NCBI RefSeq assembly: GCF_000503895.1
Contig: NC_022997.1
Span: 2,004,501 to 2,068,500, forward strand
Length of the DNA: 64,000 bases
Direction: 5' to 3'
From: Hyphomicrobium nitrativorans NL23
GTDB lineage: Bacteria > Pseudomonadota > Alphaproteobacteria > Rhizobiales > Hyphomicrobiaceae
Shown piece after piece: positions 8,069-16,778 of this stretch. The position numbers were made by a program, and so were the translations under genes. Below the pieces are notes generated by a model. That model did no database searches. It worked only from the letters and a program-made list of their open reading frames with translations, and was not told the origin of the DNA. Every line of letters starts with the position of its first letter. Position 1 is the first letter of the stretch.

Positions 8069-9781
8069 TCAGGCAGCGGCCGTCGTGTTGCGGTTGCGGG
8101 TGACGTCGGCGCGCACGGGGCGCGGTCCGCCGAAGAGTTGGCCCTGGCCCAGGAGAACGCCGAACCCGAATACGCGCGCGAGCTTGTCGTCGTCGTCGAT
8201 GTGCTCCACGACGAGTGTCAGGCCATGCCTCGCGAGGTGGCGGCACACGTCGCTCGACGGCAGGCGTCCGCTCGGGGCCGGCAGGCCTTCGAGGAACACC
8301 GAGGCATCGAGCTTGACGAAGGCGAAGCCTTGCTCGGCCAGCGCCTCGAAGTCCATGTCGAGGTCGGTGATGTGGCTGAGTGCGAAGCGGAAGCCGAGCG
8401 CGCGCATATCGGCGAGCGAATCCCACTCCGGCGTGGAGAAGCCGCGCACGTCGCTCTGCGTGAACGAGAGCACGAGCTGAGTGGCGAGGCTTGCGCGCTG
8501 ATGCAGCGTCTCTGCCAACTCGCCGAGGAAGTGCTCGTCGGCGACGGATTCGCCGCTGAACGCGGAAAAGACGGAGCCGACCTTGCCACGTTCTTCGAGG
8601 CGGCGCGCGACGGCGGCGGTGCGCGTGACGCGGACGCCATCGAATAGCGGGAGCAGACCCGTGCCGCGCAGGTCGGGCCCATCGGGCGTGACGTCCAGCA
8701 CGTTGCCGTCGCTGTCACGCAGGCGGACGCAGACTTCGTAATGGCGCGTCTGCTGGTCTTCGAGGCCGAGGATCGGCTCCAGCGTCACGTCGATGCGTCC
8801 GGCCGAGATGGCGTCGGCCATCAGGCGGGCGCGCGCGTCCGCAGCCGATTGGGGACGCGGACCTGGGGCGGCGCCCCGTACGAAAGGCGGCAACGGCGGC
8901 GGTGGCGGTTGTGCCTGTTGCTCGTGTGCCGGGACGCCGAGCGGCGCGTCGCGCGGCCCGGACGCGGCCGTGCGCATCGTCTCCGCCGTCATGCGCAACG
9001 CTTCGATGGCATGATCGACGCTCGCTTCCGGCACCGGACGCGCTCCCGATCCAGAGGAATGGCCCGCCTCCATCTGCTCGGCCGCGTTGACCTCTTCGAG
9101 CAGGCGTTTGATCGCGTCCTGGATCACCTCGACGTCGGCTTCGCGCGGGACGGGGGGGCGCTCTGCGTGTGCGGGCGCTGTCGGTTGCGGCGCTGGCGCG
9201 CCTGCCGCGCCCGAGAGCCGGCCGGTCACGAACGGCGGAAGCTCTTCCCGGCTCGCCGATTCACGGTTTGCGGGGGGCGCCGGGCGAAACGACCAGAAAT
9301 CGTCCGCATCGTCATCGGCATCGACCGCACCCTTGCTCGCGGCCGGGGAGGGCGGCACGGCCTTCAGCGGCGGCGGGCCGGTGCGCTCGGCGGCGCGTGC
9401 GACCGTGGATGATGCCTCGCCGCGTCCCGGAGCACGCGGGGGCACCGGACCCGCGCCTGCTGCGGGACCTGGAGCGCCCATGGGCCGTGGGCCACGCGCA
9501 GCCGGCGCGGCGCCGCCGTGGGTGGAACGGGGGGCATCTTTCAGTCGGCGGACGTCCTGTTCTCTGCGGTCCCGGGTCGGGGCCGCGTCGCGGACGCGCC
9601 GCTCCCGGCGCCAGGCGAGGGCGTGTCCGGCGGTCAGAAGAAGAAAGGTGGCGAGTGCAGCCGTCGTGGCCACCGGACCAGGCACGCCGATGTGCTGATA
9701 GAGCGCGACGGCAGTGGCGGTTGTGACCAGCCCCATGGCCACGACCAACACCGTCTGTGAGCCTGTCTGATTTTGCATCAT
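8069..9781 (-). CDS. Membrane protein with Pro/Ala-rich linker and degenerate EAL domain
   Basis: 570 residues. Two N-terminal membrane helices (about 8-55) are followed by a charged, Pro/Ala-rich linker of ~260 residues and a C-terminal EAL fold (about 325-560). The signature is altered: EVCVRLR replaces the EALLR-type motif and SHITDLDMD stands where DDFGTG is expected, while FVKLD and GQGQLFGGP remain. The domain has lost several metal-binding acids, so c-di-GMP hydrolysis is doubtful; binding or a scaffold role is more likely (inference). It has its own terminator. The upstream region 9782-10167 holds no supported gene. Confidence 0.8.
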   Translation of the reverse strand: MMQNQTGSQTVLVVAMGLVTTATAVALYQHIGVPGPVATTAALATFLLLTAGHALAWRRERRVRDAAPTRDRREQDVRRLKDAPRSTHGGAAPAARGPRPMGAPGPAAGAGPVPPRAPGRGEASSTVARAAERTGPPPLKAVPPSPAASKGAVDADDDADDFWSFRPAPPANRESASREELPPFVTGRLSGAAGAPAPQPTAPAHAERPPVPREADVEVIQDAIKRLLEEVNAAEQMEAGHSSGSGARPVPEASVDHAIEALRMTAETMRTAASGPRDAPLGVPAHEQQAQPPPPPLPPFVRGAAPGPRPQSAADARARLMADAISAGRIDVTLEPILGLEDQQTRHYEVCVRLRDSDGNVLDVTPDGPDLRGTGLLPLFDGVRVTRTAAVARRLEERGKVGSVFSAFSGESVADEHFLGELAETLHQRASLATQLVLSFTQSDVRGFSTPEWDSLADMRALGFRFALSHITDLDMDFEALAEQGFAFVKLDASVFLEGLPAPSGRLPSSDVCRHLARHGLTLVVEHIDDDDKLARVFGFGVLLGQGQLFGGPRPVRADVTRNRNTTAAA

Positions 9782-10167
9782 GATCCCGTCTTCTCCGCTA
9801 CTCTTGGCGCCCGCCGCACTTTGCGCTCCGCCACGCTATGCGCCCACGTCACCCGACTCCGCCCACGCGAATCGCTGGGTTCAGAGTCACGGCCTTGCGG
9901 CCCTAAGGCAATGTGCCGGGGCGCGGGTATCACCAGCATTTCGTGAGGCAGGGGGACGGCTTAAGGAAAGGCGTGGCGATAATACATCGGCTGGGCGCTC
10001 GGGAGCGGCAAAACGGCCCCCTGGGGAGAGCCGCAATGGCGCCACGGTCGAGCCCAGAGGCAACCCGAATCGGGGTGCCGTTTAGATGTCGTTAGGCGAA
10101 TCGGCATGGTATCGTCGTGTCCGGGCCGCTTCGCTTCCGTCCGGCGTACGAAGGAGACCACGACCCG
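9782..10167. other. Divergent intergenic region upstream of EAL and SDR genes
   Basis: About 385 bp between two divergent genes. Open frames here are short, lack family resemblance and have no good ribosome sites. An AAGGAG at 10150-10155 serves the SDR gene. Confidence 0.4.
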
Positions 10168-10917
10168 ATGTTGATGAGTGTGATTGCGCGCTGCGCAGAG
10201 TCCGTTGCCACGCCCGAAATCACGGGTTCTCGCGTTCTCATCTCCGGCCTGACCTCGACCTCAGGTTTCGATATCGCCCGGACTTTCGCCGATCACGGCG
10301 CGCGTCTGGTGGTTCAATCGCCCGACGACGGTCCTGAGATGACCGAACTCGGCGCCGTGCTTGCCGAGAACGCGGCGGAGGTCCGCCTCTTCAACGATCC
10401 GCTCACGAGCGACGAGGACGCGCGGCGTCTGGTGCAGACGACGGCGCAGGACTTCGGCGGGCTCGATGCGGTCGTCAATCTCGTTTCGGTCGAGGCGGAT
10501 GCGATTGCCGCGCTTGAGACGATGGAGGATGTCGAAGGACTGGTCGCGGAGACGCTGCGCATCCCGTTCATGCTCACGGAGTGCGCTGCCAACCGCATGC
10601 GGCTCGTGTGGGCCGAGGGTATGATCCTCAATGTCGTGCGGATCGGCCCGTCCCGTAGCGGGCGCGCCATGATGTTCGCCGACGTGCTGCGTGCGCGCCT
10701 TGCCGACATGACGCGCGGCCTCGCCGAGGACTGGGCGGACGCGGGCATCCGTGTCAACGCGATTGCGCCGCCGTCATCCGTGGCGGCAATGAGCGGCGAC
10801 GTGGCGGCGTCGGATGCGGATCTCGCGACTGTTGCGCTCGACCTCGCGAGCCGCAAAGCCCGCAGCGTGACGGGTCATGTGCTCGACGCGGAGGGCGCCG
10901 CGCGGCGCTGGTGCTGA
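10168..10917 (+). CDS. SDR-fold protein, probably inactive as a classical dehydrogenase
   Basis: 249 residues from the ATG at 10168, with AAGGAG 12 bases upstream; an in-frame start at 10117 is less likely. The order of elements is that of short-chain dehydrogenases: a dinucleotide loop (ISGLTSTSGFDIAR instead of TGxxxGIG), LDAVVNLVS, and WADAGIRVNAIAPPS near the end. The catalytic YxxxK is absent; its place reads GRAMMFADVLRARL. The family places it in the cytosol with NAD(P)H, but the missing residues argue for a binding or regulatory role, or an unusual catalytic solution. No operon partner. Confidence 0.75.
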   Translation: MLMSVIARCAESVATPEITGSRVLISGLTSTSGFDIARTFADHGARLVVQSPDDGPEMTELGAVLAENAAEVRLFNDPLTSDEDARRLVQTTAQDFGGLDAVVNLVSVEADAIAALETMEDVEGLVAETLRIPFMLTECAANRMRLVWAEGMILNVVRIGPSRSGRAMMFADVLRARLADMTRGLAEDWADAGIRVNAIAPPSSVAAMSGDVAASDADLATVALDLASRKARSVTGHVLDAEGAARRWC

Positions 10918-10938
10918 TTTTCGAACGAGCGCCCACCC

Positions 10939-11144
10939 TGTCATCCCGGCCAAGTGGACCCGGCCTTGAGCCGGGGGAACGCAGAGCCGGGACCCAGCGT
11001 AAGAGTCGTCGAAGACGCGATATTTCGCGATAGGAGCTTCTCCTGGATCCCGGCGCGGCGCTCGGCTGTCGTGCTGAAAGCATGCCTACGGCATGGCCCG
11101 AAGGCACGCCTCCGGCGTGACCGCCTCGCTTGGCCGGGATGACA
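10939..11144. repeat. 206-bp inverted-repeat element
   Basis: Perfect 16-bp terminal inverted repeats: TGTCATCCCGGCCAAG at 10939-10954 and its complement at 11129-11144. Inside, GAGCCGGGACCCAG and CTGGATCCCGGC form a second inverted pair, and a smaller palindromic module with CATGCCTACGGCATG follows. No coding frame. Similar GC-rich palindromic elements with TGTCATCCCGGC ends are common between genes in alphaproteobacteria. It lies 10 bp downstream of the RND permease stop. Confidence 0.8.
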
Positions 11145-11154
11145 GCTTCGGAGT

Positions 11155-14100
11155 TCACTCCGCCGGTGAGGGGGCGGCAGCGGCTGCGTGCTCGTCCTCG
11201 GCCGGCTTCGCCTCGCCCACGAAGCTCAGTACCGTCGGCACGACGAACAGCGTCAGCAGCGTGCCGAGGCTCAAGCCGCCCACGATCACCCAGCCGATCT
11301 GCTGGCGGCTTTCCGCGCCCGCGCCGTCGGCGAGCGCGAGCGGCACGGCGCCCAGCACCATGGCGCCCGTCGTCATCAGGATGGGCCTGAGGCGCAGCGT
11401 GGATGCCTCCACGACGGCTTCGGCGCGCCGCATTCCCCGCGCCGCGAGCTGATTGGTGAACTCGACGATGAGGATGCCGTGCTTGGTGATCAGGCCGACG
11501 AGCGTCACGAGGCCGATTTGCGAATAGACGTTGAGCGATCCGCCGACGTAGTAGAGCGCGCCGAGCGCGCCGGCCATGGAAAGCGGAACCGTCACCAGGA
11601 TGATCAGCGGGTCGCGGTAGCTTTCGAACTGTGCCGCCAGCACGAGATAGATGAAGGCCAGCGCCATGACGAAGACCATGGCAAGGCTCTGGCTGGATGC
11701 CCGGTAGTCGCGGCTCTGGCCGTTGACGTCGGTCTGGGTCGTCGGCGGCAGAATCTCGTCCACGACGCGCTCGATGTGATCGAGAACCTCGCCCAACGCA
11801 TAGCCCGGCGAGATGCTCGCGGAGATCGTGACGGAGCGAAGCTGGTTGAACCGCCTGAGTTCCTTGGGTGCGATGTCCTCCACAACTCTCACGATATTGG
11901 AAAGCTGGATCATTTCGCCTGTCGGCGAGCGCAGGAAGATCGTGTCGAGGGCGGCCGGGGTCGAGCGGTCCGGGATATCGAGCTGGACCATGACGTCATA
12001 CTGCTCGCCGTTCATCTCGAAGCGTGTGACCTGCCGTCCGCCGAGCAGCGTTTCAAGCGTGCGCCCAACGACGTTCACGTCAAGGCGCAGGTCCGACACC
12101 TTGGCCCGATCCATCTCGATGCGGAACTCGGGCGTGTTCAGCTTGAGGTCCGTATCGAGGCTTTCGAGGCCCGGATAGGCCTCCAGCCTGTCGAGGACCT
12201 TTTTCGCCATCTCGTCGAGCTCCTCGTAGCTCGCGGACGATTGCAGGACGAATTCGACGGGTTTGCTCGATCCGCGCTGGCCGAAGGCGTTCGGGTTGGG
12301 CACGGCGGCCAGCACGCCGGCGATGCGCCGGACCTTCGGGCTGATCTCGCGGGTGATCTCCTGCTGCGAGCGCTGGCGCTCGCTCCAGTCCTTGAGCGGG
12401 GCGAAGATCAGGAAGCCGGACACCTCCGGATTGCCGTCGATCACGAGGCGGGAGCTGATCTCGGGCACGTCGGCCAGGATCGCGTCGGCCTGGGCGCTGT
12501 AGCGGCTCGTGTAGGCAAGTGTCGCGCCCTCGGGGCCACTGCCGCGCACGCGGATCACGCCGCGATCCTCGACCGGCGCGAGTTCGGATTTGAGGTTGAC
12601 GAAGAAATAGGCGCAAGATCCTGCCACGGCGACTGCGAGCAGAACGATGACGCTGCGGTGCGCGAGGGTCGCTTGGAGCAGGCGGCGATAGCCGCGCTCC
12701 AAGCCGTTCAGGAAACGCTCGATGACCATGAATAGGCGGCCGGGCTTCTGCTGATGCTTCAGGAGGCGCGAACACATCATCGGCGTCAGCGTGAGCGCGA
12801 CGAAACCGGAGATGATGACGGCGCCTGCAAGCGTGAGCGCGAATTCGAGGAACAGGCGGCCTGTCTTGCCGGGCGCGAAGGCGATTGGCGCGTAGACGGC
12901 GGCGAGCGTCAACGTCATGGCGATGACGGCAAAGCCGATCTCGCGCGTGCCTTTAACGGCAGCGTCGATGGGCTTCATGCCGTCTTCGATGTGACGATAG
13001 ATGTTTTCGAGCACGACGATGGCGTCGTCGACGACGAGGCCGATGGCCAGCACCATGGCGAGGAGCGTCAGCGTGTTCACGCTGAAGCCGAACGCGAACA
13101 TCAGCGTGAACGTGCCGATCAGGGAGATCGGGATGGTGACAATCGGAATCAGAGAGGCTCGGGGCGAGCGCAGGAAAAAGATGATGACGATCACGACGAG
13201 AAGGATGGCTTCCGCAATCGTCACGTAGACAGCCTGGATCGAGCGCTCGATGAAGATGGCATCGTCGTTGGCGACGTGCGCCTTCATGCCGTCCGGCATC
13301 GTTTCGTTGATGCGCGGAAGCAAGTCGCGGACCGCCTTCGACACATCGAGCGGGTTCGATACGGCCTGTTTGATGACGCCCACCGCAATCGCCGTTCCGC
13401 CCTCGAACCGGCTTTCGCGCCGCTCGTCGAATGCGCCCAGTTCGACGCGCGCGACCTCGCCTAATTTCACCTGGTGATTGCCCGAGACCTTGATGACGAT
13501 GTTGCGGAATTCCTCCGGCGTCACGAGGCCCGTGCGGGACAGCACGCTGAACTCGCGGTTGGCGCTTTCGATCCGCCCCGACGGCAGTTCGACGTTCTGG
13601 GCGCGCAGCGCGTTCTCGATGTCCTGCACGGTCAAGGCGAACGCGGCCAGCCGCTCGCGGTCGATCCAGATCCGCATGGCGTATCGCCGCTCGCCGTAAA
13701 TCGTCACGTCGGCGACGCCGTTGAGGTTTTTGAACTGGTCGATGACGAAGCGGTCGATGTAATCCGTAATCTGCAGCGGGTTCAGCACCGGCGAGTTGAA
13801 CACCAGCAGCATGATCGGCTGGGCGTCCGCTTCCACTTTGGCGATGACGGGCTCGTCGATCTCGTCCGGCAGGCGCCCGCGGACGCGCGAGACGCGATCG
13901 CGCACGTCGCTCGCGGCGACGTCCTGATCGATCTCGGGGCGGAAGCGCACACTGATGCGGCTTTGCTCGGAGCGGCTGGATGAGTCGATGATATCGATGC
14001 CGGGAATGCCGGCGATGGAGCCTTCGAGGATCTGCGTCACCTGGGATTCGACGATCTTCGCCGAAGCGCCGGGGTAGCGCGTCTGCACCGAGACCACGGG

Positions 14101-14226
14101 CTCGTCGACGTTCGGGTATTCGCGCACCGTCAGGCGCGAGTAGGAGACGAAGCCGATCAGAACGACAACCAGGCTCAAAACTGTTGCAAACACCGGGCGG
14201 CGAATGCAGAGCTCGAACAGCCCCAT
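11155..14226 (-). CDS. RND efflux pump permease (AcrB/MexB-like)
   Basis: 1023 residues, the normal length. It starts MGLFELCIRRPVFATVLSLV (first membrane helix), followed by a large periplasmic domain, a cluster of six helices containing AMVLAIGLVVDDAIVVLENI with the Asp pair used in proton relay, a second periplasmic domain and a final helix cluster ending SFVGEAKP. It is the inner-membrane, proton-driven transporter of a tripartite pump. Its ATG overlaps the TGA of the adaptor gene by one base (14226), so the two are co-translated. No outer-membrane channel gene is next to it, so it probably uses a TolC-like protein encoded elsewhere. Substrates unknown. Confidence 0.95.
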   Translation of the reverse strand: MGLFELCIRRPVFATVLSLVVVLIGFVSYSRLTVREYPNVDEPVVSVQTRYPGASAKIVESQVTQILEGSIAGIPGIDIIDSSSRSEQSRISVRFRPEIDQDVAASDVRDRVSRVRGRLPDEIDEPVIAKVEADAQPIMLLVFNSPVLNPLQITDYIDRFVIDQFKNLNGVADVTIYGERRYAMRIWIDRERLAAFALTVQDIENALRAQNVELPSGRIESANREFSVLSRTGLVTPEEFRNIVIKVSGNHQVKLGEVARVELGAFDERRESRFEGGTAIAVGVIKQAVSNPLDVSKAVRDLLPRINETMPDGMKAHVANDDAIFIERSIQAVYVTIAEAILLVVIVIIFFLRSPRASLIPIVTIPISLIGTFTLMFAFGFSVNTLTLLAMVLAIGLVVDDAIVVLENIYRHIEDGMKPIDAAVKGTREIGFAVIAMTLTLAAVYAPIAFAPGKTGRLFLEFALTLAGAVIISGFVALTLTPMMCSRLLKHQQKPGRLFMVIERFLNGLERGYRRLLQATLAHRSVIVLLAVAVAGSCAYFFVNLKSELAPVEDRGVIRVRGSGPEGATLAYTSRYSAQADAILADVPEISSRLVIDGNPEVSGFLIFAPLKDWSERQRSQQEITREISPKVRRIAGVLAAVPNPNAFGQRGSSKPVEFVLQSSASYEELDEMAKKVLDRLEAYPGLESLDTDLKLNTPEFRIEMDRAKVSDLRLDVNVVGRTLETLLGGRQVTRFEMNGEQYDVMVQLDIPDRSTPAALDTIFLRSPTGEMIQLSNIVRVVEDIAPKELRRFNQLRSVTISASISPGYALGEVLDHIERVVDEILPPTTQTDVNGQSRDYRASSQSLAMVFVMALAFIYLVLAAQFESYRDPLIILVTVPLSMAGALGALYYVGGSLNVYSQIGLVTLVGLITKHGILIVEFTNQLAARGMRRAEAVVEASTLRLRPILMTTGAMVLGAVPLALADGAGAESRQQIGWVIVGGLSLGTLLTLFVVPTVLSFVGEAKPAEDEHAAAAAPSPAE

Positions 14227-15386
14227 CAGGTGCCCCGCGCACGCGGTTCGCGCGAGCCGGTCACGATCTCAACCGGGGCCCCGTCTCTGAGCTTCTGCTG
14301 ACCGGCCACGACGACGGTTTGCTCCGCAAGCAGCCCGTCAAGCACTTCGACCTTTCCGTCCTTACGGTTGCCGAGCGTGACCTTGGTTTCGCGCGCTTCT
14401 CCGTTTTCCACGCGGTAGACGAATTTGTCCTGGCCACGAGGAACGATGGCGCTTTCCGGGACGACGACCACATCGCGCTTGATCTGGCCCTCGATAAAGA
14501 TACGGGCGAACAGGCCCGGGCGGAGGAGAAGATCCGGATTTGCGAGGCGCGCGCGGATGTTCAATGCCCGTCCGTTGACATCCATGTGGGGGTCGATGAC
14601 GTAGATCGCGCCTTCGAACGTCCGCTCCCGGAAGGCATCGACGGTGATCTTGATCTTCTGGCCCGTGCCGATTTGAGAGAGGAAGAGCTCGGGCAGCTTG
14701 AAGTCGATCTTGAGGGTGTCGATCTTCTCTAAGTTGACGATGGGGTGTCCAGCCGCGACGTACGCACCGGGCGATACGCGGCGGATACCGGCCACACCGC
14801 TGAAAGGCGCGCGGATCGTGTGCTTGTCGAGGCGGACCTTCGAGAGTTCGAGAGCGGCGCGCGTCGTCTCGGCGTTGGTTTTCGCTTCGTCGCGTGCGCG
14901 TTCGGTCACGTTGCCGGATTCGGCTAGCCGGTCGGCGCGCCGCAGGTTGCTGACGGCGAGTTGGTAGCGCGCCTCCGCGTCCGACACTTCGGCGCGAGCC
15001 AGCGCATCGTCGAGTTTGACGAGCACGTCTCCGGCCGCGACGGGCTTGCCCTCGGAGAGCGGGATGTCGGTCACGCGGCCCGCGATCTCGGGGCTGATCT
15101 GGACCGATTCGTCCGACTGGAGCGTGCCGATGGCGCGGAGATCCTCGGTCGAGGTGGTGGCCATGGCGATGGCCGTTTCGACGGCGACACCTTCCGGCGG
15201 ACGGAGCGCGGCTGGAGAGGTTGCGGCCGGTTTGGGTGCTGCAAGGGTCTCCGAACCGCGCAGGCCGAGGTGCTCGGCCACGCCCAGCCGGTCGGCGAGC
15301 GCGGACGGGCTCTCGCCCGACCAGTGCAACGCCGCGCCTGCCGAGACAATCAGCAAGGCACAGACCACCAACAAGACTTTCAACAT
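14226..15386 (-). CDS. RND efflux periplasmic adaptor subunit (membrane fusion protein)
   Basis: 386 residues. An N-terminal signal or anchor helix (MLKVLLVVCALLIVSAGAA) is followed by the first half of a lipoyl motif (AIGTLQSDESVQISPEIAGR), an alpha hairpin, the second lipoyl half (IRAPFSGVAGIRRVSPGAYV), a beta-barrel (LPELFLSQIGTGQKIKITV) and a membrane-proximal domain. It links the permease to an outer-membrane channel. It is the first gene of a two-gene operon with overlapping stop and start codons. Confidence 0.93.
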   Translation of the reverse strand: MLKVLLVVCALLIVSAGAALHWSGESPSALADRLGVAEHLGLRGSETLAAPKPAATSPAALRPPEGVAVETAIAMATTSTEDLRAIGTLQSDESVQISPEIAGRVTDIPLSEGKPVAAGDVLVKLDDALARAEVSDAEARYQLAVSNLRRADRLAESGNVTERARDEAKTNAETTRAALELSKVRLDKHTIRAPFSGVAGIRRVSPGAYVAAGHPIVNLEKIDTLKIDFKLPELFLSQIGTGQKIKITVDAFRERTFEGAIYVIDPHMDVNGRALNIRARLANPDLLLRPGLFARIFIEGQIKRDVVVVPESAIVPRGQDKFVYRVENGEARETKVTLGNRKDGKVEVLDGLLAEQTVVVAGQQKLRDGAPVEIVTGSREPRARGT

Positions 15387-15708
15387 GTCGGCACCCTATT
15401 CCGGTGGTCGTAGGCTGTCACGTGTCGGGCCGTGGCCGGCGAAGGATCGATTGGGTTTGGAGGCCAGAACTCCAACGGCGCAGAGCGGTTCGTGGCTCTC
15501 TGCGGGGCGAGCCTTCGAGCCTTACGATGGCGTACGTCACCTAACGTCAGCGCCCTGTCCGATCCGTCGATTTTTTTTCGAGTCGCGGTGCGGGCTCCGG
15601 GCTGGCCGACACTACGCTTGAAATATGGCAGGAGCTACAGGCTCCGTGGGGTTCGGGCCTTGAGACGATGCCGTGGGGGGACTTGGCCTCAGGTCTCGGG
15701 CCCGTCGC
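15387..15708. other. 322-bp intergenic region upstream of the RND operon
   Basis: Probably contains the RND operon promoter. At 15449-15462 the string GATTGGGTTTGGAG matches the end of the 294-bp element at 43390-43683. No gene is supported. Confidence 0.45.
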
Positions 15709-16683
15709 TCAGGGCGCGCCGGCCGTTTTCGCGGCGCCTGCGGCCGCCTGCGCCTCGCGACTGCGCGCGCGTGGTTCCGGCGCGAGCGTCGTGACGCGGG
15801 GGCGGTCTCCTTCGCGGGTGCGTGCCTGGGCCGGTGAGCCGTAAATCGGCACCAGAGCGCTGGGCTTGGCCTTCGCGAGGATGGGTTGCAGTTCGGCATC
15901 CAGAGTGGCGAGGGGCGTTGCAGGCGCTTTGGGGACGAGATGGACGACCTTGAAGCCACGTGCCTTGAGGCCCGCGAGAATGGCGGGAAGCGCGCGCGCC
16001 GTCGGGCGCTTGAGGTCATGGAAAAGGAGGATGCCGCCGCGCTGGGCGGTCGTGAGGCGCAAGGTGCGTTCGGCGATGGCCTTCGGACTGGAGATAAAAC
16101 TGTCGTTGGAAATGACGTCGACGGTGAAGCTCGCGATGTTGCGGCCTTGCAGATAGTCGAGCAACTCGTCGCTGTCGTTCAGGCCCGGAAAGCGGAAGAA
16201 GGGTGCGATGTCGGTTCCGGCCGCGAGCGCTACGGCCGCGAATCCGCGCTCGATCTGGTCAACCGCCTTATCGCGCGAAAGCCGTCGCAGGTTGTTGGGG
16301 TGCGACCAGGTGTGGCCCCCCAACGTGTGGCCTCGGGCCAGGATGTCCTTCACCAAGGCCGGGCGGCTGATGGCCATTCGCCCCACGGGAAAGAAGGTGG
16401 CTTTGGTGCAAAAGGCGTCGAGCGTGTCGAGGATCGGTCCTGTCACCCACGGTACGGGACCGTCGTCGAAGGTCAGGACGACCTCATCGTCGGCGAGGAA
16501 GCGCTCCTCGGTATCCCGTTTGGTGACTGCGCCGAACATCGGGCCGTTCGCCGTGTCGATTTCGACGATGCGGGAGACGCCTAAGGCTTTCGCCGGATCC
16601 TTGCACTCGGTGGCGCTTGCGGGCGAGCCCCACGCCGCGAAGACGGCAAGTCCGGCGATTGCATGAGCGGTGAAGCGGCGCAT
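15709..16683 (-). CDS. Exported polysaccharide deacetylase, NodB fold (paralogue 1)
   Basis: 324 residues from the ATG at 16683 (AAGGGAA upstream); the longer open frame to 16926 has an atypical extension. Signal peptide MRRFTAHAIAGLAVFAAWGS to about ASA-TE. Then LGVSRIVEIDT, LTFDDGP (metal-binding Asp pair), GHTLGGHTWSHPNN (the two metal His), FFRFPG and ILLFHDLK (catalytic His). It should act on acetylated polysaccharide or peptidoglycan in the periplasm. The Pro/Ala-rich tail of ~70 residues is not part of the fold. It follows paralogue 2 on the same strand with a 95-bp gap. Confidence 0.88.
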   Translation of the reverse strand: MRRFTAHAIAGLAVFAAWGSPASATECKDPAKALGVSRIVEIDTANGPMFGAVTKRDTEERFLADDEVVLTFDDGPVPWVTGPILDTLDAFCTKATFFPVGRMAISRPALVKDILARGHTLGGHTWSHPNNLRRLSRDKAVDQIERGFAAVALAAGTDIAPFFRFPGLNDSDELLDYLQGRNIASFTVDVISNDSFISSPKAIAERTLRLTTAQRGGILLFHDLKRPTARALPAILAGLKARGFKVVHLVPKAPATPLATLDAELQPILAKAKPSALVPIYGSPAQARTREGDRPRVTTLAPEPRARSREAQAAAGAAKTAGAP

Positions 16684-16778
16684 AGGCACGATTCCCTTGG
16701 TTAGGCCCCTATCACGGGACGGTCCGGCGACGTACGCGTACGCTGCTGTCCCAGGCTTCTCTCGGCGCGGACCCGCGC

